Origin: Amycolatopsis nalaikhensis
GTDB lineage: Bacteria; Actinomycetota; Actinomycetes; Mycobacteriales; Pseudonocardiaceae
DNA length: 64,000 nt
Assembly: GCF_030264295.1 (NCBI RefSeq)
Contig: NZ_CP127173.1
Span: 8,191,501-8,255,500, forward strand
Direction of reading: 5' to 3'
In this document: in pieces, positions 1-6,894 of the stretch
Layout: the number at the start of each line of letters is the position of its first letter
Position numbering within the stretch: the first letter of the stretch is position 1
Notes under the pieces: model-generated
Seen by the model: only the letters and a program-made list of their open reading frames with translations
What the model was told of the DNA's origin: nothing
The model's database searches: none
Position numbers and translations under genes: made by a program

Positions 1-143
1 CGGAAGGCGATGACGCCGCCGGGTTCGGTGTCCCCCACGGTTTTCTCGGTCCACCAGCCCGACAGGCCGTCGAGGGTGGTGAGTGCTTCGTAGACCTTCT
101 CGGGTGTGGCGTCGTGGATGCCGATGCGGTGCAGGATGTCCAT
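1..143 (-). CDS. AHSA1/SRPBCC family protein, 3' end cut by the window edge
   Basis: The first 47 codons of an activator-of-Hsp90-ATPase-like (AHSA1, SRPBCC fold) protein are visible, opening MDILHRIGIHDATPEKVYEA and followed by a GWW motif typical of the family. Members bind small hydrophobic ligands in a helix-grip pocket; the ligand here is unknown. The gene starts 3 nt after the ArsR stop codon at 147-149, so it is the third gene of an AHSA1-ArsR-AHSA1 operon read leftward. The rest lies outside the window. Confidence 0.85.
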   Translation of the reverse strand, partial: MDILHRIGIHDATPEKVYEALTTLDGLSGWWTEKTVGDTEPGGVIAF

Positions 144-146
144 GGT

Positions 147-479
147 TCAGCGGTTCCTTTCGATGGTTTCGGCGATGCGCTTGATGCGGCGGAGCCGGGC
201 GTCCCAGGTGTTGCCGACTTCGGCGAGCTGGGCGACGGCGCGGGCGAGCTGGGTTTCGTCGACGCGGTACTGCTTTTCGCGGCCCGCGGCGGCGGCGTGC
301 ACGAGGCCGGCGCGGTCGAGGACGGCGAGGTGCTTGGCCACGGCCTGGCGGGTGACGGGCAGGTGTTCGCTCAGGCTGGTGGCGGTCGCGGTGCCGTCGG
401 CGAGCAGGAGGTCGAGCAGGCGGCGGCGGGTGGGGTCGCCGATGGCCGACCAGAGGTCGTCGTCCACGGCGGTGCTCAT
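147..479 (-). CDS. ArsR/SmtB family transcriptional regulator
   Basis: The product is 110 aa and starts MSTAVDDDLWSAIGDPTRRR, the usual N-terminus of ArsR-type winged-helix repressors partnered with AHSA1 proteins. The recognition helix lies around residues 38-58 (SEHLPVTRQAVAKHLAVLDR). It has no obvious CxC metal site, so it probably senses something other than a metal. Its ATG overlaps the upstream stop codon as ATGA, implying translational coupling. It very likely represses its own operon through the two inverted repeats upstream at 935-949 and 980-994. Confidence 0.92.
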   Translation of the reverse strand: MSTAVDDDLWSAIGDPTRRRLLDLLLADGTATATSLSEHLPVTRQAVAKHLAVLDRAGLVHAAAAGREKQYRVDETQLARAVAQLAEVGNTWDARLRRIKRIAETIERNR

Positions 480-920
480 GCCTTGCTGCCGACTTTGGTC
501 GCGTAGCCGGGCAGGCGCGGCAGGAAGTGGTCCCAGCCGCTGACGTGGTCGGCGTACTCGGCGGCGATCTTGGCTTCGTCCCAGCCGCGTTCGCGGAAGC
601 CGGTTTCGGTCATCCGGAGGCGGGTGCCGGTGGCGGTGGGTTCGAGTTCGAAGACGACGAGGAACGAGTTGCCGGGTGCGGCGGTCTCCCCCGCTTCGTG
701 GGTCCAGCGGAAGGAGAAGTGTTTCGGGGACGGCGTCGACGACGGTGAACTGGACCCAGTGGCCGCCGAAGCCGATGCGGCCGGCTCCCCCGGGTTCGAC
801 GGGGTATTCGGCCTCGTCGGGCCACCATTCGCGGAGGTGCTGGGGGCTGCTGACGACGTCGAAGACGACGTCGGGGGTGGCGTCGATGTGGATTTCGCGT
901 TCGATGGTGCCGTGTTCCAT
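476..920 (-). pseudogene. AHSA1/SRPBCC family protein with a one-base frameshift
   Basis: The N-terminal half (MEHGTIEREIHIDATPDVVF..., with an EWWPDEAEY segment) and the C-terminal half (HFSFRWTHEAGE..., ending GYATKVGSKA) are both good AHSA1 sequence but lie in different frames. The frame changes at the G4 run at 726-729 (CCCC on the coding strand). Removing one base gives an uninterrupted protein of about 147 aa whose TGA overlaps the ArsR ATG as ATGA. It is the first gene of the operon. A good ribosome site (AAGGAG, 927-932) sits 6 nt before the ATG. Either a sequencing indel or a recent mutation explains it. Confidence 0.85.
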
Positions 921-927
921 GCCGGGC

Positions 928-994
928 TCCTTGTGCAACGTTTGGTTGCGTGTCACGTTAGCGGCTCCGGCGGGCGAGTGCAACCATCGGTTGC
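928..994 (-). promoter_or_regulatory. Promoter with twin ArsR-type operators for the AHSA1-ArsR operon
   Basis: Two copies of GCAAC-N5-GTTGC followed by GTG lie at 935-949 and 980-994. On the minus strand a TTGCAC -35 box (983-978) is followed, after exactly 17 nt, by TAACGT (960-955). The distal operator overlaps the -35 box and the proximal one lies just after the -10 box. This layout fits repression by the ArsR of the operon. The distal operator lies inside the 3' end of the acetyltransferase gene. Confidence 0.8.
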
Positions 995-1468
995 GTGAAG
1001 GTCCTTCTGGACCCAGGCGACGTCGTGCCAGGCACCGAGTTTCCAGCCGACGCGTCGGTAGACGCCCGCCGGTTCGAAGCCGAGCGCGCGGTGGAGGCCG
1101 GCGCTGGCGTCGTTGGGCAGGGTCATGCCCGCGAAGGCGCGGTGGAACCCGCGTTCGCGCAGCCGCTCGAACAACGTCTCGTAGAGCGCGCGCCCGGCAC
1201 CGGTGCGCCGACGGCCGCGTTCGAGGTAGATGCTGGTCTCGCAGGACCACTGGTAGGCGGCGCGCGGGGCGAACGGGGTGGCGTAGGCGTATCCGGCGAT
1301 GTGCCCGTCTTCGTCGAGGACGTACCAGGCGTGGGCGTGGGTGATGCGGCGGGCCATTTCTTCGGGGCCGGGTGGCTCGGTTTCGAAGGAGATGGCGGTG
1401 TCGGTGACGTAGGGGGCGTAAAGGGCGGCGCAGGCGGCGGCGTCCCGGGTGGTGGCGGCTCGAATCAT
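953..1468 (-). CDS. GNAT family N-acetyltransferase, phosphinothricin-acetyltransferase-like
   Basis: The 171-aa product matches the Pat/Bar-type GNAT layout: MIRAATTRDAAACAALYAPYV at the start, a SFETEPP segment, then an acetyl-CoA site of R/Q-x-x-G-x-G/A type as RRRTGAGRALYETL, and the family-typical LHRALGFEPAGVYRRVGWK near the C-terminus. These enzymes acetylate the amino group of phosphinothricin, methionine sulfoximine or related amino acids; the true substrate is not known. It is divergent from an XRE-cupin regulator. The last codons run through the promoter of the next operon. Confidence 0.9.
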   Translation of the reverse strand: MIRAATTRDAAACAALYAPYVTDTAISFETEPPGPEEMARRITHAHAWYVLDEDGHIAGYAYATPFAPRAAYQWSCETSIYLERGRRRTGAGRALYETLFERLRERGFHRAFAGMTLPNDASAGLHRALGFEPAGVYRRVGWKLGAWHDVAWVQKDLHATDGCTRPPEPLT

Positions 1469-1470
1469 GG

Positions 1471-1503
1471 CTCAGATGGTAGCCAGACTGAGTCGTATAG
1501 TAT
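1471..1503. promoter_or_regulatory. Divergent promoter region between GNAT and XRE-cupin genes
   Basis: The 42-nt gap contains an inverted repeat CTCAG-N12-CTGAG (1471-1475 and 1488-1492). On the plus strand TAGTAT (1498-1503) lies 7 nt before the XRE ATG, which suggests a leaderless transcript. On the minus strand TACCAT lies 7 nt before the GNAT ATG. Binding of the XRE protein here is inferred. Confidence 0.5.
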
Positions 1504-1510
1504 CCCGGTT

Positions 1511-2074
1511 ATGACTGATCCCCTGACTGCCCGCCTGGCCGCCACCGTGCACGCGGCCCGGACGTCGCGCGGCCTGTCCGCGGTAGCGCTGGCCGAACAG
1601 TCCGGGGTTTCGCGGGCGATGATCGGCAAGATCGAGCGGGGTGACGTGCAGCCGACGGCTGCGTTGCTGGCGAGGCTGTCGGCCGCGCTGGGCATGACGT
1701 TGTCGGAGCTGATCGCGCGGGCCGAGGGTGACGAGCGGCGGCTGGTGCGCGCGGCGGAGCAGCCGGTGTGGGTGGACCCGGAGACGGGCTACCGGCGGCG
1801 GGCGGTCTCCCCCGCCGGCGGGCGTCCGCTGGAGCTGGTGGAGGTCGAGTTGCCGCCGGGCGCGGAGGTTCCGCTGGCGGCGGGCACGTACACGTTCCTG
1901 CACCAGCAGATCTGGGTGCTGGACGGGCAGTTGCGGTTCCACGAGGGCACCGAGGTGCACGAGCTGGCCGCCGGGGACTGCCTGCAGCTGGGTCCGGCGG
2001 CGGACTGCGTGTTCGTGAACCCGGGTCCGCTCCCCTGCCGGTACCTGGTGGCACTGGTGAAGCGGGCCACCTGA
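1511..2074 (+). CDS. XRE-family regulator with C-terminal cupin domain
   Basis: The 187-aa protein has an HTH_3 domain at about residues 8-62 (SGVSRAMIGKIERGDVQPT is the recognition region) and a small beta-barrel cupin domain from about 105 to 185 (EVELPPGAEVPL ... AAGDCLQLGPAADCVF). Such two-domain proteins sense a small ligand through the cupin and usually control a neighbouring gene. Here that is the divergent GNAT gene, a recurrent pairing. The ATG at 1511 was chosen over upstream in-frame starts because the HTH begins just after it and a -10 box precedes it. Confidence 0.9.
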   Translation: MTDPLTARLAATVHAARTSRGLSAVALAEQSGVSRAMIGKIERGDVQPTAALLARLSAALGMTLSELIARAEGDERRLVRAAEQPVWVDPETGYRRRAVSPAGGRPLELVEVELPPGAEVPLAAGTYTFLHQQIWVLDGQLRFHEGTEVHELAAGDCLQLGPAADCVFVNPGPLPCRYLVALVKRAT

Positions 2075-2123
2075 GCGGGTGATCCGGGGTGCCGTGGCGG
2101 GCGGGGGCGGTTAGCTTCGCGCG

Positions 2124-2765
2124 GTGCGTCGTCTGCGGAGGTTCTGGTACCAGTGCGCGGATTTCCTGCTGGTGCTGCTGGGGTTGGGGTGGCTGCTCGC
2201 GCCGGACACGGGGCTGGATGTGGTGTTCCTGCTGGCGTGGGACCTGCTGGCGGTGGCGGTGATCGTGACGCGGTGGCTGCGGATCCGCCGGTACCGGCTG
2301 GTGGCCGACGGCGAGCCGGAGTGGCTGCACAGCCTGCTGGGGCGGCGGTCGAGCTTCGCGGCGACGTTGCTGGTGAGCGTGGTGGGGATGTCGGCGGGCT
2401 GGTTGATCCTGGTGGCGAACGCGATCGCCGAGGAGGACGACGAGTACGCGCTGGTGCTGCAGATCAGTGCGGTGCCGGCGGTGCTGGCGGCGTGGATCCT
2501 GCTGCACTTCGGGTACGCGGACCGGTACGCGCACCTGCACTACCGGGCCGCTCCGGGGCCGGGGTTGCGGTTCCCGGCGACGGAGCGGCCCAACCTGCTG
2601 GATTTCGCGTACTTCGCGTTCACGGTGGGGACGTCGTTCGCGACGTCCGATGTGGAGGTGCGGGCGCGGCCGGTGCGGTACACGGTGCTGACGCACAGCG
2701 TGGTGTCGTTCGTCTACAACACGGCGATCCTGGGGATCGCGGTGGGCGTGATCGCCGGGAAGTAG
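2124..2765 (+). CDS. DUF1345 family integral membrane protein
   Basis: The 213-aa protein has about five hydrophobic segments (residues about 10-30, 35-50, 72-95, 110-130 and 185-210) and the DUF1345 signature region HLHYRAAP ... LLDFAYFAFTVGTSFATSDVEV. The function of this family is unknown. The GTG start is preceded by TAGCTT with a 6-nt gap, which indicates a leaderless message. Its 3' end is overlapped antisense by the SDR reading frame for about 146 nt. Confidence 0.88.
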   Translation: MRRLRRFWYQCADFLLVLLGLGWLLAPDTGLDVVFLLAWDLLAVAVIVTRWLRIRRYRLVADGEPEWLHSLLGRRSSFAATLLVSVVGMSAGWLILVANAIAEEDDEYALVLQISAVPAVLAAWILLHFGYADRYAHLHYRAAPGPGLRFPATERPNLLDFAYFAFTVGTSFATSDVEVRARPVRYTVLTHSVVSFVYNTAILGIAVGVIAGK

Positions 2766-3723
2766 CGTCGACGCCGGTGAGTTCGGCCGAGAGCGTCCAC
2801 AGGCGCGCGGCCTGTTCCGGGTCGATGGCGTAGTCGCGGACGCCGACGCGGAGCCCGACGTCGGTGACGCCGTCGCCGTCGGGGGCGGGTTCGGCGATGT
2901 CGCAGTCTTCGAGGTAGACCCCGCCCATGCCGTCGAGCTGGGGTGAGGTGGCGGCCCAGACCTGGGTGGCGGCCCCGGCTTCCGGGGTCTTGAAGTAGCC
3001 GCTGGGGGTGCCGTTTTCGTCGATCCAGCCTTGGGCGAGGCGTTCCTCGTGCGGGATGTGGCGGGCGAGGTTGGTGAGGATCGAGCCGGGGTGCAGGGCG
3101 AAGGCGCGCACGCCGCGGTCGCGGCCGAGCCGGTCGAGGTGGACGGCGAACAGGACGTTGGCGGTCTTGGCCTGACCGTAGGCGAGCCACTTGTCGTAGC
3201 CGGTCTCGAAGTGGGGGTCGGCCCAGCGGATCGGTGAGAAGTGGTGCCCGCGCGAGGAGACGGAGACGACGCGGGCGCCGTCGGCGATGGCGGGCCAGAG
3301 GTGGTTGACGAGGGCGAAGTGGCCGAGGTGGTTGGTGGCGAACTGGGCTTCCCAGCCGTGGCCGACGCGGGTTTCGGGGGCGGCCATGATGCCGGCGCTG
3401 GTGATGACGATGTCGAGGCGGCGGCCGGTGGCGAGGAAGCGGTCGGCGAAGGCGCGGACGCTGCCGAGGTCGCCGAGGTCGAGTTCGTCGATCTCGACGT
3501 CGGCGATGCCGTCGAGGGCGGCCTCGGCGGTGGCGCGGCGTCGGGCGGGGACGATCACGTGCGCGCCGGCTCGGGTGAGGGCGTGGGTGGTTTCGAGGCC
3601 GAGGCCGGAGTAGCCGCCGGTGACGAGGGCGAGCTTGCCGGTGAGGTCGATGCCGTGGAGTACTTCGGCGGCGGTGCTGGTGGCGCCGAAGCCGGAGCCG
3701 ATCTTGTGCTGCGGGGTGGTCAT
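2620..3723 (-). CDS. Short-chain dehydrogenase/reductase (SDR)
   Basis: This is a classical-type SDR, probably an NAD(P)-dependent oxidoreductase of unknown substrate. The Rossmann motif TGGYSGLG is at about residues 35-42. An NAG-equivalent ITSAG, the NNHLG-type segment NHLGHFAL, and the catalytic YxxxK (YGQAK) follow. The recognisable domain ends at ...LWTLSAELTGVDA, near 2770. The frame then runs on for about 50 Arg/Pro/Ser-rich residues antisense to the DUF1345 gene, so a native stop codon may have been lost. The ATG at 3723 has TACCGT 7 nt upstream. Confidence 0.88.
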   Translation of the reverse strand: MTTPQHKIGSGFGATSTAAEVLHGIDLTGKLALVTGGYSGLGLETTHALTRAGAHVIVPARRRATAEAALDGIADVEIDELDLGDLGSVRAFADRFLATGRRLDIVITSAGIMAAPETRVGHGWEAQFATNHLGHFALVNHLWPAIADGARVVSVSSRGHHFSPIRWADPHFETGYDKWLAYGQAKTANVLFAVHLDRLGRDRGVRAFALHPGSILTNLARHIPHEERLAQGWIDENGTPSGYFKTPEAGAATQVWAATSPQLDGMGGVYLEDCDIAEPAPDGDGVTDVGLRVGVRDYAIDPEQAARLWTLSAELTGVDATSRRSRPPRSPGSPCCRRTTPRCASAPCTAPAAPAPPHRTSRTTSPP

Positions 3724-3729
3724 GGTTTC

Positions 3730-3757
3730 GACGGTAGGAGCTGGAGTGCGCTCCAGC
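3730..3757 (-). promoter_or_regulatory. Operator/promoter of the SDR gene
   Basis: The inverted repeat GCTGGAG-TGCG-CTCCAGC spans 3740-3757, immediately upstream of a TACCGT -10-like box that lies 7 nt before the SDR ATG. A palindrome this close to the -10 box is typical of TetR-family control. The natural repressor may be the one whose remnant lies next to it. Confidence 0.6.
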
Positions 3758-3957
3758 GCAAGGGCTCGGGTGCGGAGGTTGAGGGCCGCGACCGAGGAGT
3801 CGAGCGACGTCGGCCAGGACGCGCAGGGCTTCCCGCGGGTCGTCGGGGGTCTCGGCGGTGCGGGCGGTGAGGCGATCCAGGTTGTCGTGCACGGCCGCTT
3901 CCAGCAGGGCGGCTGTCGAGGGGAAGTGCTTGTAGAGGGCGCCGCTGCCGGTCCGCG
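3758..3957 (-). pseudogene. Remnant of a TetR-family regulator gene
   Basis: In one minus frame the sequence reads TGSGALYKHFPSTAALLEAA then VHDNLDRLTARTAETPDDPR. That is the end of a TetR helix-turn-helix (YKHFPS) and the first helix of the ligand domain. The N-terminal HTH half is missing: the similarity stops abruptly near 3957, where unrelated sequence of the opposite strand begins. No stop codon ends this frame before it runs into the SDR gene. It is a fossil, possibly of the SDR repressor. Confidence 0.6.
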
Positions 3958-4053
3958 ACCACCCCCCTGCGCTGGCTGGCCGAGCCCGTGCTGCGGCGCA
4001 AGCTGCCCGCCGACATCGAGGCGCGGGGCGCGACGCGGTTGCTGAAGCAATGA
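3958..4053 (+). pseudogene. C-terminal fragment of an unidentified protein gene
   Basis: A plus-strand open stretch reads TTPLRWLAEPVLRRKLPADI and ends at TGA 4051-4053, with no start codon and no upstream half. It looks like the C-terminal helix of a protein (resembling SRPBCC or similar tails), truncated at the junction with the TetR remnant. The identification of the parent family is weak. Confidence 0.4.
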
Positions 4054-4065
4054 ATCAGTGCTTCA
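4043..4065 (+). promoter_or_regulatory. Inverted-repeat operator upstream of a TetR gene
   Basis: TGAAGCA (4043-4049) and TGCTTCA (4059-4065) form perfect 7-bp arms around 9 nt, ending 9 nt before the TetR GTG. An overlapping shorter near-palindrome, TGAATCA-G-TGCTTCA, is also possible. Autorepression by the downstream TetR is inferred. Confidence 0.65.
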
Positions 4066-4074
4066 CTTCTTGAC

Positions 4075-4681
4075 GTGCCCTACCGCCGCACCCCGAAGGT
4101 GCAGGAACGCCTCGACGCCCAGCGCGAGACGATCATCGCCGCCGCGACGCGGCAGCTGGCCGAACACGGCTACAGCGGCTGTTCCGTCGCCGCGGTGGCC
4201 GAGCGTGCCGGGGTGGCCGTCGGCAGCGTGTACAAGCACTTCCCCACCAAGGCCGACCTGGTCGTGCACGTGTTCCGGCAGGTCGTCACGCGGGAGGTGG
4301 CGGCGGTCCGGGAGGCGTCCGCGGCCCCCGGTGAGCCCGCCGAGCGGGTCCTGGCCGTGTTCGAGACCTTCGCCCAGCGCGCGCTGAAGGCACCCCGGCA
4401 GGCGTACGCGCTGCTGGCCGAGCCGGTCGACGCGCTGATCGACGCCGAACGGCTCGAGTTCCGGCGCGCGTTCACTGAGGTCGTCGCCGAGCACGTCACC
4501 GCCGGGGTGCGGCAGGGTGCCTTGCCGCCGCAGGACGGCAAGCTGACCGCCGCCGCGCTCGTCGGTGCCGCCGCCGAAGTCCTGATCGGTCCCTTGACCA
4601 GCGGAAACGCCGGTGATGTCGCCGAGCTGCCGCACGTTCGTCGTCCGCGCTCTAGGAGGTTCCGATGCCCGCCACGCATGA
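4075..4681 (+). pseudogene. TetR/AcrR family regulator with a one-base frameshift near its 3' end
   Basis: The protein starts MPYRRTPKVQERLDAQRETI and has a clear TetR HTH (VAAVAERAGVAVGSVYKHFP, about residues 38-57). It stays in frame to ...GNAGDVAEL. At 4629-4632 an apparent extra C shifts the frame. Skipping one base gives the natural tail RTFVVRALGGSDARHA and a TGA at 4679-4681, overlapping the AidB-like start by 17 nt. Without correction the frame runs 250 nt into the next gene. The regulator should control itself and the acyl-CoA dehydrogenase; its function is affected only at the last residues. Confidence 0.85.
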
Positions 4682-6287
4682 GGTCACCAACCAGGTCCCG
4701 CCGCTCGTGGGTCACGACGTCGGGGCGGACCCGGCGCTGCTGGAGGGTCTGGAGCGGGCCGGGGCCGGGTGGGCCGCGGACGAGGTGCACGAGCTGGGCC
4801 GGCTCGCCGGCGGCGAACAGGCCCAGGAGTGGGGGCGGCTGGTCAACGAGAACGAGCCGGTGCTGCGCACCCACGACCGTTACGGCCACCGCATCGACGA
4901 GGTCGAGTTCCACCCGCACTGGCACGAGCTGATGACGGTCGCGGTCTCGCACGGCCTGCACGGCACGCCGTGGCGGGACTCCCGCGCCGGGGCGCACGCG
5001 GCGCGAGCGGCGAAGTTCTACGTGTGGGGCCAGGTCGAGGCCGGGCACAGCTGCCCGATCTCCATGACCTACGCGGCGATCCCGGCCCTGCGCGCCAACC
5101 CCGAGCTGGCGGCGCGGTACGAACCGCTGCTGGCGGCGACCGAGTACGACTTCGGGCTGCGCGAGCCGACCACCAAGCGCGGCCTGATCGCGGGCATGTC
5201 GATGACCGAGAAGCAGGGCGGCTCCGACGTCCGCGCCAACACCACGACCGCGACCCCGAGCGCCGACGGCAGCTACACCCTCGTCGGGCACAAGTGGTTC
5301 ACCTCGGCGCCGATGTCGGACATGTTCCTGACCCTGGCCCAGGCGCCCGGCGGGCTGTCGTGCTTCCTGCTCCCCCGCGTCCTGCCCGACGGCTCGCGCA
5401 ACCCGATCCGGCTGCAGCGGCTGAAGGACAAGCTGGGCAACCGGTCCAACGCGTCGTCGGAGATCGAGTACGACAACGCCGTCGGCTGGCTGGTCGGCGA
5501 GGAGGGCCGCGGGGTCCGCACGATCATCGAGATGGTCAACAACACCCGGCTGGACTGCACGCTCGGCAGCGCGTCGGGCATGCGGCTGGGCGCGGTGCGG
5601 GCGATCCACCACGCGACCCACCGGCGGGCGTTCGGCAAGGCGCTGGTCGACCAGCCGCTGATGGCCAACGTCCTGGCCGACCTGGTGCTCGAGTCCGAGG
5701 CGGCGACGACAGTCGCGATGCGGCTGGCGGCGGCGGAAGACCGGCCGGGCGACGCGCAGGAGCAGGCGTTCCGGCGGCTCGGGCTGGCGGTGTCGAAGTA
5801 CTGGGTGTGCAAGCGGGCCCCGATGCACGCGGCCGAAGCGCTCGAATGCTTCGGCGGCAACGGGTACGTCGAAGAATCCGGCATGCCGCGGCTCTACCGC
5901 GAGGCGCCGCTGTCGTCGATCTGGGAAGGCTCGGGCAACGTCGCCGCGCTGGACGCGTTGCGCGCCATGGGCAAGCAGCCGGAGTCGGTGGCGGCGTTCT
6001 TCGCCGAGGTCGAACAGGCCGCCGGCGGGGACGCGCGGCTGGACGACGCCGTCGACCGCGTCCGCAAGGAGCTGACCGACCTCGACGGCATCGAGTACCG
6101 GGCGCGGCGGCTGGTCGAAGCGATGGCGCTGGTGCTGCAGGGCTCGCTGCTGGTGCGCCACGGCGACCCGGCGGTCGCGGACGCGTTCTGCGCGTCCCGC
6201 TTCGGCGGCGACTGGGGCATCGCGTTCGGCACCCTGCCCGCCGGGGTCGACACCGCGGCGATCATCGCGCGCGCGGCCGTGCGCTAG
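4665..6287 (+). CDS. aidB: AidB-type acyl-CoA dehydrogenase family protein
   Basis: At 540 aa the protein has the length and motifs of the AidB branch rather than of ordinary 380-400-aa acyl-CoA dehydrogenases. AidB-like features include GMSMTEKQGGSDVRANTTTA, FFSA-like WFTSAPMSDMFL, the C-terminal flavin region ECFGGNGYVEESGMPRLYRE and PLSSIWEGSGNV. E. coli AidB is an alkylation-response flavoprotein that binds DNA; actinobacterial relatives may instead be degradative dehydrogenases. The ATG at 4665 has an AGGAGG site 6 nt upstream and overlaps the TetR gene, so the pair is probably one operon. Confidence 0.88.
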   Translation: MPATHEVTNQVPPLVGHDVGADPALLEGLERAGAGWAADEVHELGRLAGGEQAQEWGRLVNENEPVLRTHDRYGHRIDEVEFHPHWHELMTVAVSHGLHGTPWRDSRAGAHAARAAKFYVWGQVEAGHSCPISMTYAAIPALRANPELAARYEPLLAATEYDFGLREPTTKRGLIAGMSMTEKQGGSDVRANTTTATPSADGSYTLVGHKWFTSAPMSDMFLTLAQAPGGLSCFLLPRVLPDGSRNPIRLQRLKDKLGNRSNASSEIEYDNAVGWLVGEEGRGVRTIIEMVNNTRLDCTLGSASGMRLGAVRAIHHATHRRAFGKALVDQPLMANVLADLVLESEAATTVAMRLAAAEDRPGDAQEQAFRRLGLAVSKYWVCKRAPMHAAEALECFGGNGYVEESGMPRLYREAPLSSIWEGSGNVAALDALRAMGKQPESVAAFFAEVEQAAGGDARLDDAVDRVRKELTDLDGIEYRARRLVEAMALVLQGSLLVRHGDPAVADAFCASRFGGDWGIAFGTLPAGVDTAAIIARAAVR

Positions 6288-6817
6288 CGGCCCAGCGCGT
6301 CGAGGGCCCCGGCGACGGCGGCGGCTTTCAGCTCGTCGACCGGGGCGTCGGGGAACTGCATGCAGACGTCCTGCAGGCCGCCGAGCGCCAGGATCGCGCG
6401 GGCCTGCGCCTCGAGGCCCGGGTCGGGCCCGCAGATGAGCCGGGTGAGCCGGGTCCGCCAGCCCAATGCCTTGTCGATGAGGCCGAGGTCGGCCAGCGTC
6501 GGCATCTCCGCGAGCAGCATGATGACGTCCGCGCGGTGGCGGTAGTTGAAGTCGAAGAACCCTTCGATCAGCTCCCGCACCGGCGCGTCGCCGCGGGCCT
6601 CCTGCTCGAGGAGGAACCGCTCGCCGTCGTCGAGCATCGGGGCGACGATGCTGCGCACCAGCTCGTCGCGCGACGGGAAGTGGTAGTAGAGCGCGGGCTT
6701 GGTGATGCCCAGCCGGTCGGCGATGTCCTGCAGGCTGGTGCGCTGCACGCCATGGGTGGTGAACAGGTCGCGGGCGACGTCGAGGATGCGCTGCTTGGTG
6801 TCGGAGGGTTTCGGCAC
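6284..6817 (-). CDS. TetR/AcrR family regulator
   Basis: The 177-aa protein has an N-terminal TetR HTH (LQDIADRLGITKPALYYHFP, about residues 29-48) and a helical ligand domain. It is divergent from the FAD monooxygenase at 6895, and the two starts are separated by a long inverted repeat (6831-6884) that contains the monooxygenase promoter. It is therefore the likely repressor of that gene and of itself. Its stop codon overlaps that of the convergent AidB-like gene by a few bases. Confidence 0.92.
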   Translation of the reverse strand: MPKPSDTKQRILDVARDLFTTHGVQRTSLQDIADRLGITKPALYYHFPSRDELVRSIVAPMLDDGERFLLEQEARGDAPVRELIEGFFDFNYRHRADVIMLLAEMPTLADLGLIDKALGWRTRLTRLICGPDPGLEAQARAILALGGLQDVCMQFPDAPVDELKAAAVAGALDALGR

Positions 6818-6830
6818 CGCCCCAGCATAA

Positions 6831-6884
6831 CTGACTTAACGATAGGTAAGCACCTGTGGTACAACTTACCTACCGTTAAGTCAG
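6831..6884. promoter_or_regulatory. Double TetR operator over divergent promoters
   Basis: Two 20-nt arms, 6831-6850 and 6865-6884, are inverted copies with one mismatch, separated by 14 nt. Each arm is itself a near-palindrome, CTTA(A/C)C-N4-G(G/T)TAAG, so the array is two back-to-back dyads. For the monooxygenase, TTAACG (6836-6841) and TACAAC (6860-6865) are 18 nt apart and serve as -35 and -10 candidates; both overlap the dyads. Confidence 0.85.
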
Positions 6885-6894
6885 GGAGGTTGTC

